A stretch of 64,000 nucleotides of DNA from CAWGMT01 sp963823675 (GTDB taxonomy: Bacteria; Planctomycetota; Planctomycetia; Isosphaerales; Isosphaeraceae). Numbering within the stretch: position 1 is the first letter of the stretch; every line of letters starts with the position of its first letter. Made by a program: the position numbers and the translations under genes. Below are positions 1-8,191 of the stretch, one piece after another. A model generated the notes under the pieces. The model did no database searches and was not told the origin of the DNA. It worked only from the letters and a program-made list of their open reading frames with translations. Location of the stretch: positions 124,001 to 188,000 of the forward strand of contig CAWGMT010000007.1 of the NCBI GenBank assembly GCA_963823675.1. The letters are read 5' to 3'.

Positions 1-3
1 GCG

Positions 4-345
4 ATGACGTCCATACTCGACTCACTGCGATTTCGACACATCCACACTCGCCCCCGGCAAATGCGGCGCGACGGCCGCCGGCCAGGCCGCAGGGCTGTCT
101 TGGAGTTCCAGCCGGGATCGGAGCTGATCGCCCTGGAACCCCGGACCCTGCTGTTCATTGTGAACTGGATCAACCCGGCCGGCGGCGACTGGGACACGGC
201 GTAGTCTTCAATAATAACGGCACCGCCACCATCGACGACGGCTATAATCTCGGTTTGCACGACAGCGTCGTTCCCACAATAACCTACTCCGGCATCACCT
301 TCGTCCAGAGCACTGCCGTGAAAGTTATGCCGATAGCGGCATAAG
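4..345 (+). pseudogene. 5' remnant of a planctomycete repetitive surface protein
   Basis: The first 66 codons match the N-termini of the three intact surface proteins between 15.9 and 26.4 kb: a basic segment (RRDGRRPGR), then a LEPRTLL motif, then NWINPAGGDWDT. The frame then meets a TAG at 202-204. In the next frame the text reads VFNNNGTATIDDGYNLG, which matches a segment about 300 residues further on in the intact paralogues (NNGTTTIDGGYNLGSLD). The gene has therefore lost a large internal part and is out of frame. It runs into the left inverted repeat of the RIT-like element; the 3' part resumes at 6361. The start uses the same gcgATGAC context as the paralogues. The product cannot be functional. 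Confidence 0.85.
325..344. repeat. Perfect short palindrome of the CGGCATAA motif
   Basis: TTATGCCG and CGGCATAA face each other across ATAG, an 8-bp perfect stem. It lies just outside the 28-bp left inverted repeat and uses the same core motif. It may be an extra recombinase site or part of the original target. Confidence 0.6.
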
Positions 346-347
346 CA

Positions 348-375
348 CCATAATGCCGTCTTCCGGATTATGCCG
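348..375 (+). repeat. Left 28-bp inverted repeat of the RIT-like element
   Basis: An 11-bp arm (CCATAATGCCG) and a 13-bp arm (CCGGATTATGCCG) are separated by TCTT. The reverse complement of 6333-6360 has both arms unchanged and differs only within the 4-bp centre (AATG), giving 24 shared bases with identical spacing. Two same-sense copies of ATWATGCCG sit inside. This resembles paired recombinase-binding arms around a short core. Confidence 0.85.
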
Positions 376-711
376 ACTGGGGTTCGCATGGTGATGCGAC
401 CTCCGGCGCATTGCGCGGGTCCTTCACGGCCTTGAGATACGGTGCCATCCACGGGATTGTGAGTGATGCAAAGAGCGTCGCGGAACGCTATCATTGGGAG
501 GATGGACAGTGCTGGGGCTTTGACCATCAATCGGTCACACAGGGGACGCTCGTGCGGTTGTCCAATGTGTAAAGGAATATCCCCCTCGCATCAACGGCAT
601 CCGAGACGAGGGTTAAGGACTTACGTCAAACTTCCAATGTAAAGCCTGGACTAGAGAACGGACTTGGCAACTCGTAGTCCACCGCCCAAAGAACTTCGCG
701 GGCTGCCCTCC
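376..711 (+). other. Spacer at the left end of the element; one short unrecognised open frame
   Basis: No recognisable gene. One frame is open from 354 to the TAA at 570-572 and reads sensibly (ALRGSFTALRYGAIHG, then VAERYHWEDGQCWGFDHQ), but it has no ATG and no evident ribosome-binding site; TTG at 411 is the only early start. It may be the tail of a lost gene. The rest up to 711 shows nothing clear. Confidence 0.35.
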
Positions 712-2741
712 ATGCGACGCGTCTTCCACCTCCCGGCTTTGGTGTCGATGGTCTGGGCCGCGTGGCTCGGGCTCGTGGCTGCGATGGCGGTGATGCTCGC
801 ATTGCAGGTGTGGCACCCGCACTACCTGCCGGTGACGGTGTTGCTCGTCGCGCTGGTCGTGGCCGGGGTCTCACTGATCCTCGGTGGGTTGTGGCGGCTG
901 ATCGTCGGGCCCCGACGGTTGCGGGCCCTGACCTGCCTGCTGCTGGGGCTGACGCCCCTGCTGTTCTGCGCGGGGCACTTCCTCTACGGGCTCAAGGACG
1001 GCTATTCAAGGGACATCCAGCTCGACCTCCCCTTGAAGATGCTGATGCCGTTCGGCGAGTCGTTCTTCGACCTGCTCACCCGCTTCCATTACCCGGTGCG
1101 AACCGGCGGCGAGACGGTCGTGATGATCGCGGAGCCCATGCCGGCGCGCCTGGGCAGGTCGCCGCGATGGACCGGCACATCAAGGCCCTGTGGGCGCGGC
1201 TGGGTGGAGTGTCGACGACCCGGCGCGTGCACTGGGTCCGCGGCTCGCTCATGGGCATCGGCGGCCACGCTATCTACGGCATGTGCCTGGGCAGCCGGCC
1301 GGGCGAGCAACCGGCCGACGCCGAGGGGCTCGCCTCGCTCGACCGGCACGAGGTCGCCCATTGCGTCCTCTCCAGCTTCATGCCTGCCTGGATCGAGCCC
1401 CCCTCCGTGCTGACCGAGGGCTGGGCCGAGGCCAACCAGGGTGACGACGAGAAAGCGGTGGCCGTCCGTGCGTTGAGATGCCGGGAGCAGGGCGAGTGGA
1501 TTCCGCTGCGCGAGATGGCCGGCCCTGTCTGGTACAATCGGCACCACTGGCCGGCCTATTTCCAGGGCGCTGCGCTAATCAACTACATCCTCCGCAAGCA
1601 CGGTCCCGAGAAATTCCTGGAGCTGTTCCGAACCTGCGGTCCGACAACCTTCGCCGATGATTGCCAGCGCGTCCTGGACGTGAGCCTCGACGAGCTTGAC
1701 GCGGCATACTGGGCGGACGTCAAGCAACTGGTCGGCGACGAGCCGACGCCCGTCGCCCGGCTCCGTGGCGTCAAGACCCATCCGCCCGTCAACCCCGCCG
1801 CATGGAATGCCTTCGTCGATGAGTACCATGCCGCGACCAGGATCCTGATCGCACCCTACGATCACGTGGACATGACCATCGAGCGGGCCTTTAACGGCAA
1901 GGACGAGCACGGCAAGCCGGAGACGGTCACCCACCGGATCGTGTACCGCCGCTCGGGCGACCTGATCGCCCGCCGGGCGGCCTATCCCGATGCCGGAGAG
2001 GCCAGCCTCGCCACGCCGGGCCGCTCGTTCATGGCCCTCCGCAAAGACGGACAAGCCCCCTGGGAGATCGTCGACCGTCCCCGCGACGACCCCGCGCTGT
2101 CGTACCGGCGGGTCGCCAAGCACATCGCCGAGACCGAGTCGTTCAGCACCGAGGCGGCGATCCTGCTGGCGCTCGCCGCCGAGACGCAGTTGTTGGCCAA
2201 CGCGTCGTCTTTCGCGGTCACGAAGCTCGAGCGGTTCATGGAGGGTGGTCACCCCGTTGTGCGAGTGCGCATCGAGGACACGGCCCCACACCCGACGGCG
2301 TGGCGATCGATCACGATCGTGCTGGCAGCCGACGACAACCTCGCCGCTCGTCTCTACGACATCGAGCTCCCGGGCGGCTCGCACCTGCGCCAGGAGTTCG
2401 CCTACGACCACGACGTCGGGGTGCCCATCGTACGCTCGTACCATTTCGAGGTCGTCGATCACTCGGGCAAGATCCGCGACGGGAGCACGACGGTCGTCGA
2501 ACGCCGGCTCGGGCCGGTGCCGGCGTCGGAGTTCACCGAGGGACGGCTCCTCGACGGCCCCGTGGTCCACAGGCCGCCCCCTTCCGACGACGACCGCTAC
2601 AAAGACCCCGCGACGTTCGCCGACTGGTACCGGGCCGTGCTCTTCACGGGGGTGGCATCGCTGGCCTGCGGCTTGGTCTGCGGCTTTCCAGGATGGTTCC
2701 GCCGCCGGACTGCGCCGGAGCTTCCCGCCGCCGCGTCGTGA
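712..2741 (+). CDS. Membrane gluzincin metallopeptidase (peptidase MA-like), frameshifted
   Basis: Starting at ATG 712 the protein opens with MRRVFHLPALVSMVW and about three hydrophobic helices. The frame must shift near 1150-1165, where MIAEPMPARLG joins QVAAMDRHIKALWARL. Downstream it carries HEVAH at 1347-1361, then exactly 18 residues, then Glu (codon 1416) in LTEGWAEAN. HExxH-X18-E is the zinc site of gluzincin peptidases, and the context resembles the peptidase MA-like families. One more membrane helix lies near the C-terminus (VASLACGLVCGF), followed by a basic tail. It is expected to be a membrane-anchored zinc peptidase; its substrate is unknown. It lies alone on the plus strand within the RIT-like element, so it looks like cargo. 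The single shift could be an assembly indel or real inactivation. An alternative upstream start is TTG 664. Confidence 0.7.
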
Positions 2742-2858
2742 GAACGCCGCGTGGCTGGGCAGAAGGCCCCCAGTTCTTCCACGTACGATCCTTTGGACTT
2801 AAAGATTCCGCCCCGGTCCCCTGGGGTCCGCGGTGCGGCTCTCACGATTTTTAAGCCC

Positions 2859-2875
2859 GGTCCGCATAGCGGACC
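2859..2875 (+). terminator. Hairpin downstream of the metallopeptidase gene
   Basis: GGTCCGC, ATA, GCGGACC form a perfect 7-bp stem about 120 bp after the stop codon. There is no T-tract, so termination is unproven; it also resembles the GCCCGC/GCGGGC palindromes seen elsewhere in the window. Confidence 0.3.
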
Positions 2876-3023
2876 CTACTAGAGAGCGTGTATCGCCTGA
2901 ACTATAAACGATACTTTACAGACTGGTGCGTTCGTTTAGGCAGAAGGCGCAAATCTGAAACGACGGTCACCACCGGCTGTTGGATATTGTCGGGCTGCTA
3001 TCGCAAGACCTCATAGCCTGACG

Positions 3024-3032
3024 CGGCATAAT
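3024..3032 (-). repeat. Inner left end motif of the recombinase trio
   Basis: CGGCATAAT overlaps the TGA stop of the last recombinase gene. With ATAATGCCG at 6264-6272 it makes a short inverted pair; the next bases also agree, 10 of 12. It marks a 3249-bp unit holding only the trio. Confidence 0.5.
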
Positions 3033-4030
3033 CAGAGACCCTCCAGGAAGGCCAACAGCTCGTCATCAGGCCGGAACCGCCCCGGCGGAATGTCCAACGG
3101 CGTCACCTTTGCGTGGGCCTCTTCCTTCTGCCGAAGATCGGCATGGAGATAGATCTGGGTCGTCTCCACTGACTCGTGCCCCAGCCACAGCGCGATGACC
3201 GAGCGATCGATGCCGTGTCGAAGCAGTTGCATGGCTGCGGTATGGCGGAGCACGTGCGGAGTCACGCGCTTTCGCTTCAGCGATGGGCAGCGCTCTTCGG
3301 CGCTTCGCTGGTGGCGGGTGACCAGTCGCTCGACGGCATCCCGGCTCAGCGGCCCGCCGCGACTGCTCGGGAATGCCGGCGTCGGCGCCTCAGCGGGACA
3401 CTCTCGGAACCATTCCGCCAGGACTGCGACCACTTCCTGCCGGAGCGGAGTGCAGCGTTCCTTCCTGCCTTTGCCCTCGCAGCGGAGGTGCGCACCTGTG
3501 CCGAGGACGACATCGTCACGCCGCAAGCCAATGAGTTCGGACACTCTCAGCCCGGTCTGGATTGCCACCAACATCAGGGCTCGGTCCCGGCGGCCGATCC
3601 AGGTCGCCCGGTCCGGCGCGGCCAATAGCGCGTCGATCTCCTCCGGCTTGAGGTGCTCGATCAGTCTCCGCTCGTATCGCTTGCTGGGGATGGCGAGGAC
3701 GCGGCGACACTGGTCGGCGCACGTCGGCTCCTGGAACGAGACGTACTGGAAAAAGGAATGGATCGCCGCTAGGCGTGTGTTGCGACTCCTGGCGGCGACT
3801 CCACGTTCTTTCTCAAGGTGATCGAGGAACTCGCCGACAAAGGGGGCGTCCAACTCCTCAAGTGACAGTTTTGAAGGCACCTTCCCCAGTCGCTGGGCGG
3901 CGAACCGCAGAAGCAGGCGAAAGGTATCGCGATATCCGGCGACGGTGTGAGGACTGGCCTTGCGCTGCCGCAGCAGGCGGTCGGTGAAAAACGCCTGGAC
4001 AAGACCGGAGAAGTTTGTGCTCGCCTTCAT
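3032..4030 (-). CDS. Tyrosine recombinase, third of the trio (RitC-like)
   Basis: A 332-residue tyrosine recombinase/integrase. The N-terminal core-binding SAM-like domain covers roughly residues 10-100. The catalytic domain shows the first Arg in QTGLRVSELIGL, Lys in CEGKGRKERCTPL, the HxxR box in TPHVLRHTAAMQL, the second His in LGHESVETTQIY and the nucleophilic Tyr in that same segment. All family residues seem present. The start ATG overlaps the stop of the preceding gene by 4 bp (ATGA at 4027-4030), so it is translationally coupled. The stop codon abuts the inner CGGCATAAT motif. Trios of this type act together on their own element ends in RIT elements; the division of labour among the three proteins is not known to me. 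Confidence 0.9.
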   Translation of the reverse strand: MKASTNFSGLVQAFFTDRLLRQRKASPHTVAGYRDTFRLLLRFAAQRLGKVPSKLSLEELDAPFVGEFLDHLEKERGVAARSRNTRLAAIHSFFQYVSFQEPTCADQCRRVLAIPSKRYERRLIEHLKPEEIDALLAAPDRATWIGRRDRALMLVAIQTGLRVSELIGLRRDDVVLGTGAHLRCEGKGRKERCTPLRQEVVAVLAEWFRECPAEAPTPAFPSSRGGPLSRDAVERLVTRHQRSAEERCPSLKRKRVTPHVLRHTAAMQLLRHGIDRSVIALWLGHESVETTQIYLHADLRQKEEAHAKVTPLDIPPGRFRPDDELLAFLEGL

Positions 4031-4971
4031 GTCTTGCGCTCCACCGGGCTTTCCAGCCTGCGTGCCGCCAGTTCCAGCAGCTCCGGGACAGCCTCGATAT
4101 ACCAGTAAGTCACGTGAACATGCACGTGTCCCAGGTAAGTGGTCAGTTTCGGCATCTCCCTCTCAACATCGATACGTGCCCGATACCACCCGAGCAGGGT
4201 ACGGACGGCAAATCGATGGCGCATGTCGTGCAGCCTCGGACCATGGCCGTGGCGGCAGTTAGTCGTCGCCGTACGCAGCCCAAGGTGGCGCGAGACCTTG
4301 GCGAAGTTGTAACGAGCGGCCCCCCCTTTCACACGGTCGCCCTGTTCGGAGAGGAAGAAGGCCGAGGTCGCAGGGCGGTGTACAACTCGATCTCTTCGAT
4401 TAGCATAATTGGCGAGTACCTGTCGTGTAGTTTCATGCACCATGACCAGTCGCGACTTGCCGAACTTTGTCCGCCGAATCCGCAAGATTCCTTGTTGCAG
4501 GTCCACGTCTTCCCGGTCGAGCGCGAGCGCTTCGCTAACGCGCAAGCCGGTGACCGCGAGTAATCCGAAAACGGTCGAGAACGTGTGACCTTTCAGCCCC
4601 TCAGTGGATGGGAGTCGGCTTGCCGCGTCGACGAGCGTTTCGATTTCCGCGTCGCTGTAGATGTAGGGTCGCTTGCGGCGATAATGTCCGGGAAGCAGGC
4701 CGGTAGGCGGCACTTGCGTGTGCTGGTCCGAAGCGCTCAGCCAGACGGCGAAACGCCGCAACACGCTCAGGCGCCAAGCCCAGGTTGCTGGCTGGACACC
4801 CAACGGCTGCTGTGCCCATCGGAGTGCCAGGTCTGTAGTAACATGGGCAGCCCCCTCCCGTTCGGCAAAGGTCACGAAACTTCGGAGCAGACGGACGACC
4901 CCTTCCAGTTTGTAACCCAACGCGCCGCGGAGTTGGAGGTATTGCTCGGCGGCCTCGCGCAGCTTGCTCAT
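4027..4971 (-). CDS. Tyrosine recombinase, second of the trio (RitB-like)
   Basis: A 314-residue tyrosine recombinase. Catalytic landmarks: Arg in AVTGLRVSEALAL, Lys in RRTKFGKSRLVMV, the HxxR box in LHDMRHRFAVRTLL, His in TYLGHVHVHVTYWY and Tyr at its end. The C-terminus continues through LLELAARRLESP. Between the HxxR box and the Tyr the protein has the longer helical insert often seen in the middle member of recombinase trios. It overlaps both neighbours by 4 bp (4968-4971 and 4027-4030), so all three genes form one operon read right to left. No frameshift or missing catalytic residue is seen, so the trio could be active even though the cargo gene and host gene are broken. Confidence 0.9.
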   Translation of the reverse strand: MSKLREAAEQYLQLRGALGYKLEGVVRLLRSFVTFAEREGAAHVTTDLALRWAQQPLGVQPATWAWRLSVLRRFAVWLSASDQHTQVPPTGLLPGHYRRKRPYIYSDAEIETLVDAASRLPSTEGLKGHTFSTVFGLLAVTGLRVSEALALDREDVDLQQGILRIRRTKFGKSRLVMVHETTRQVLANYANRRDRVVHRPATSAFFLSEQGDRVKGGAARYNFAKVSRHLGLRTATTNCRHGHGPRLHDMRHRFAVRTLLGWYRARIDVEREMPKLTTYLGHVHVHVTYWYIEAVPELLELAARRLESPVERKT

Positions 4972-6248
4972 GGCACGGCCTCCTTAGTTGGCCAGGGAAG
5001 GGCGAGCGAACGGAGCCCCTGGATATCGACTTTTGCGTAGATCGCCGTGGTATGCGCCGCACGGTGGCGGAGGACCTCGCCGATCTCGTCAAGTGACGCC
5101 CCGGACCGGAGCATCCCGGTTGCCAGGGAGTGTCGCAGGACGTGCGCACCCTTGAAGTGCGGGTGCAGCCCAACCCGGTTGATCGCTCGGCGGACAATCG
5201 AACTTAGGGAAGTGGAGTGGGCAAACTCCCTGTAAGGCGCTTTGGACAGAACGAAGAGACGGCGCGTCGCGCAGTGCGGGCGATGGTGCCGGACGTAGTT
5301 GGCTATGGCTAGGCCGACGTCAGCAGGCAGAGGAAGGCGATCGTGCTGGCCTCCCTTGCCCCGCACCTTCAGCTCGCCGACTCTCCAATCGACATCATCA
5401 AGTTCCAGGGCGATCACCTCACCTGCCCTCAATCCCAGGCGGGCGAGCAGGAGGAGGATAGCGCGATTGCGGAGGGCGGCTGGGCTGTCCTGCTCGTAAG
5501 CATGGACAACTCGCTCGACCTCTTCAGGGGTGAGGTACTTTGGAAGTTCGGCGAGCCGCCAATCCGGCACGCTCGGAACGGCCCCGGCAAGGTCGCTCTC
5601 CGTCTGTCCGCTCAGGAAGAGGTATCGAAAGAAAGAGCGCAGAGCGGTCACCATCATCTTGGCCATAGCGGGGCTGCCCGAGTGAGCGTGTCGCAAGAGG
5701 AATCGCGAGATGTCGTCGGGCGCCAAGTCTCGGACACAGATCGGTGCGTCCCCAAAGCGTTCGACGATGAAACGCCGGGCGAATTGCCAGTGATGGGCGA
5801 TCGTTATCGGGGAAAGACCGCGTTCTTTCTTGAGGTAGTTCTCATACTGCTGGCCGAGCGTCGCCACGGGAGACTCATCTGCCGCCGGTTCTGGAGATCG
5901 AACAACGCCCTTCACACGCAGGTGGTCCAGGAAGTCGCGAGCAGTCTGTGGATCACCATACCCGAGGCGTCCATTGTCTCGTTGTTCTTTAAGAAAGTTG
6001 TTGACGACAGCATCCTGCAAATCGACGAGAGCCAGGCCTCGTCGTACAAGCCACCGATCGAAGACGGCCAGGAACCGCAATCGCTTTTGCACAGTTTCTC
6101 TGGCATAACCCAATTGGGAAAGAGAAGCGACAAACGAGTCCAAGTGCGGGCCAAGCAAGCCTCCACTTCGTCGTTCGATGGCGGCACGGGCCCGAAGGAA
6201 GTTCTCAAGCATTACTGGCTCCTTGATGGCTAACTGGGTGCTCACCAA
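4968..6248 (-). CDS. Tyrosine recombinase, first of the trio (RitA-like)
   Basis: A 426-residue tyrosine recombinase, the longest of the three and the first transcribed. It carries two helical N-terminal segments (about residues 10-110 and 130-215; the second begins LGQQYENYLKKERGLSP) before the catalytic domain. Catalytic landmarks: Arg in ARLGLRAGEVIAL, Lys in VRGKGGQHDRLPLP, the HxxR box in AHVLRHSLATGML, His in VLRHRAAHTTAIYAKV with the nucleophilic Tyr. The stop overlaps the next start by 4 bp. The start used here is MVSTQLAIKE; MLENFLRAR, 11 codons on, is an alternative. The short leader from 6249 to 6332 contains the inner ATAATGCCG motif, so a recombinase could also control its own promoter; that is inference. 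Confidence 0.9.
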   Translation of the reverse strand: MVSTQLAIKEPVMLENFLRARAAIERRSGGLLGPHLDSFVASLSQLGYARETVQKRLRFLAVFDRWLVRRGLALVDLQDAVVNNFLKEQRDNGRLGYGDPQTARDFLDHLRVKGVVRSPEPAADESPVATLGQQYENYLKKERGLSPITIAHHWQFARRFIVERFGDAPICVRDLAPDDISRFLLRHAHSGSPAMAKMMVTALRSFFRYLFLSGQTESDLAGAVPSVPDWRLAELPKYLTPEEVERVVHAYEQDSPAALRNRAILLLLARLGLRAGEVIALELDDVDWRVGELKVRGKGGQHDRLPLPADVGLAIANYVRHHRPHCATRRLFVLSKAPYREFAHSTSLSSIVRRAINRVGLHPHFKGAHVLRHSLATGMLRSGASLDEIGEVLRHRAAHTTAIYAKVDIQGLRSLALPWPTKEAVP

Positions 6249-6263
6249 GGAAAGGACATCCAG

Positions 6264-6272
6264 ATAATGCCG
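6264..6272 (+). repeat. Inner right end motif of the recombinase trio
   Basis: ATAATGCCG lies 15 bp upstream of the first recombinase start. It pairs as an inverted copy with 3024-3032 and is one of eight copies of this core motif around the element. Confidence 0.5.
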
Positions 6273-6332
6273 TCTCGCCTACACGAAAGGACAAGCTAAA
6301 TGCTCGCGAGAAACCAGGAGGCGGAGCTCAGG

Positions 6333-6360
6333 CGGCATAATCCGGCATTCGGCATTATGG
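6333..6360 (-). repeat. Right 28-bp inverted repeat of the RIT-like element
   Basis: Reverse complement of the left repeat at 348-375 except for the 4-bp centre. Host gene homology resumes with the next base (GTCAACTTCGAAGG, VNFEG), which fixes the right boundary well. Confidence 0.85.
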
Positions 6361-7992
6361 TCAACTTCGAAGGGAACTTGACCAGCCTGGGCAGCACGCT
6401 GGACATCACCGATGGCACAGCCAACCTGGGCAGCAACAGCCTCGACCTGGAGGTCTTCGACTTCATCGACGGGACCTTGACCGGGACGGGCACGCTGACC
6501 GTGACAGAAGGCGTGATCTGGAACCACTCAACGATGGCAGGTACCGGCCAGACCATCGCCGCGGGCTACGTCAACATCAACTATGGCATACTCGACTCTT
6601 GCTCGTTCACCAACGACGGCGGTTGCGCCGTGTTCGGCGCTCTCACATTCGACAACAGCGCCGGCTTCACCAGCGCGGGCCCGGGCACCTTCAACGCCAT
6701 CAGCGGAGCCTCGCTTGTCCAGGGCGACGGCTCACCGCCCTTTTTCAACAACGGCGGCACGTTCAACGTCCAGATCAACGCGGACACAACGTTCACCGAT
6801 AACGGCGTGGCCTTCAACAACACCGGCACCGTCAAAGTATGGAGCGGCACTTTGAGCCTCAGCGACATGACGCTGGCCAATAACTCCGTGATCAATCAGA
6901 GCGGCTCCAGCACGCTGCAAGTCGAGAGCGGCGCCACGCTCTACAATACCGTGGCAGGCACGTACGCCTGGAGCGGCGGCACGCTTGATGTCACGAACGG
7001 CACCGTGACCAACGCCGGTGCGATCAACTGGAGCGGCGGCACGCTTGATGTCACTAGCGGTACCTTGAGCAGCGCCGGCACGATCGACGTATCGGGGAGC
7101 ACCGACACCGCGATCTCTAACTTCGTGGGCACCCTGACCAACACCGCCGATTTCGAGCAGACCGGCGGTGTGTTCTCAGCCGGCAGCGGCGGCGCGTTCA
7201 CCAACGGTGTCACGGGGACCTACACCTAGAGCGCTGGCACGATCGCCACCACGGGAGGCACCTTCACCAATTCTGGCACAATCATGATCTCGAACGCCTC
7301 CAACGATGAAGTGAGTCTCGATGGCACGCTGATCAATAATCAAATTCAACGGCCGCAGCTTGAAGGTGAGCTACACACCGACCACCGTGACGCTCACGAA
7401 CACGCCGGCGGCGAACTCTGGCACGATCGCATGGCTTATGCCCGCCCCCATCGTCTACGGAACCGCGCTCGGCACGACACAACTCGATGCGACAGCCTCT
7501 TACGGTGGGAAGATGATTGCGGGCACGTACGTCTACAGGTTGGGTTCGCGGCGGATGCTCAAGGTCGGGAGCGTACTGGACGCCGGGTTGAGCCAGACTT
7601 TGACCGTCGTCTTCACGCCAATCGACCGAACCCTCAAGTCCATCAGCGGCATGACCACCATTGACGTCGATGCCGCGACCCTGACCCTCACTGCGGTCAA
7701 CAACGTGAGGAACTCGAACGCCCCCAACCCGGGCCTGACTTTCATCGAGTCAGGCCTCGTCCCCGGCCAGTCCGCGAAGACGGTCTTCAAAGGCGCCCCG
7801 GTCCTGTCAACGACCGCCGCCAAGAAGAGCCCGATGGGGCGGTACCCCATCGTCGTCAAGCAAGGAACGCTCCAGTTCATCAACAAGAACTACACCTTCA
7901 AGTTCCAGAGCGGCATCCTGCGAGTCGTCGGAAAGGCTTCCAAGCTTGAACAGAAGGCAACGAAGGCAACGAAGAGCAAGATGCCAGCCTGA
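6361..7992 (+). pseudogene. 3' remnant of the split surface protein
   Basis: From VNFEGNLTSLG onward the frame matches the middle of the intact paralogues (VNFDGTLTSLGGELD), with the same Gly/Thr/Ser-rich units such as GTLTVT and GTMAGTGQTIA. Lesions: a TAG at 7227-7229 replaces the Trp codon of TYTWSAGT in the paralogue at 22650-26399; then near 7340 a deletion of roughly 100 codons joins LINN to KFNGRSLKVSYTP with a frame change. The tail from 7360 to 7992 is open and carries the conserved C-terminal domain (APIVYGTALGTTQLDATA, then GTLQFINKNYTFKF) plus a Lys-rich end not seen in the paralogues. Together with 4-345 this is one dead gene, damaged by more than the element insertion. Confidence 0.85.
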
Positions 7993-8052
7993 TGCGTCAG
8001 CTAGACATGGCATGGAATCGCCGCCCCGACTGCCTCGACGGCCCAGGCATGA

Positions 8053-8140
8053 TCAATAGGCGTCGGCGCTGGCGACCTCACCCTGTTCCGGCTGGAGATA
8101 GCCAGCTAAGTGCCGAACGGAGTCGTGTCGCTGTAAACTG
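8053..8140 (-). pseudogene. Fragment of a DUF1559 gene C-terminus
   Basis: About 90 bp closely resemble the last 30 codons of the intact DUF1559 gene at 10402-11436: the end reads QGEVASADAY then stop, against RGEVVSADAY then stop. It contains an in-frame TAG and a 1-bp loss. It lies just beyond the stop of the beta-helix gene, as the intact copy lies upstream of it, so it looks like the scar of a duplicated or recombined gene. Confidence 0.7.
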
Positions 8141-8150
8141 GAGGAATGGC

Positions 8151-8175
8151 CTGTGGAGGCTCCGCCTCCACAGGG
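8151..8175. terminator. Perfect hairpin between convergent genes
   Basis: CCTGTGGAGGC, loop TCC, GCCTCCACAGG: an 11-bp perfect stem between the ends of the pseudogene (plus) and the beta-helix gene (minus). A bidirectional terminator is plausible, though no T-tract follows on either strand. It could instead be a REP-type palindrome. Confidence 0.45.
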
Positions 8176-8191
8176 ATTTGGGAATTCGCTC

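Larger units (their letters stand above)
348..6360. mobile_element. RIT-like (recombinase-in-trio) element with metallopeptidase cargo
   Basis: A 6013-bp segment lies between 28-bp inverted repeats at 348-375 and 6333-6360. It holds three tyrosine recombinase genes on the minus strand with 4-bp overlaps, the arrangement that defines RIT elements, and a gluzincin-type membrane metallopeptidase on the plus strand. A shorter unit, 3024-6272, holds only the trio and is bounded by a degenerate inverted pair (CGGCATAAT / ATAATGCCG); its size is typical of described RIT elements. Host surface-protein sequence lies directly outside both outer repeats, so the element split that gene. Whether the outer pair or the inner pair is the mobile unit cannot be decided here. 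Confidence 0.75.

Noticed and set aside
6960..7080. Regular repeats that could suggest a CRISPR array
   Set aside because: The repeats are coding beta-solenoid units with no unique spacers; the same holds for 23881-24000.
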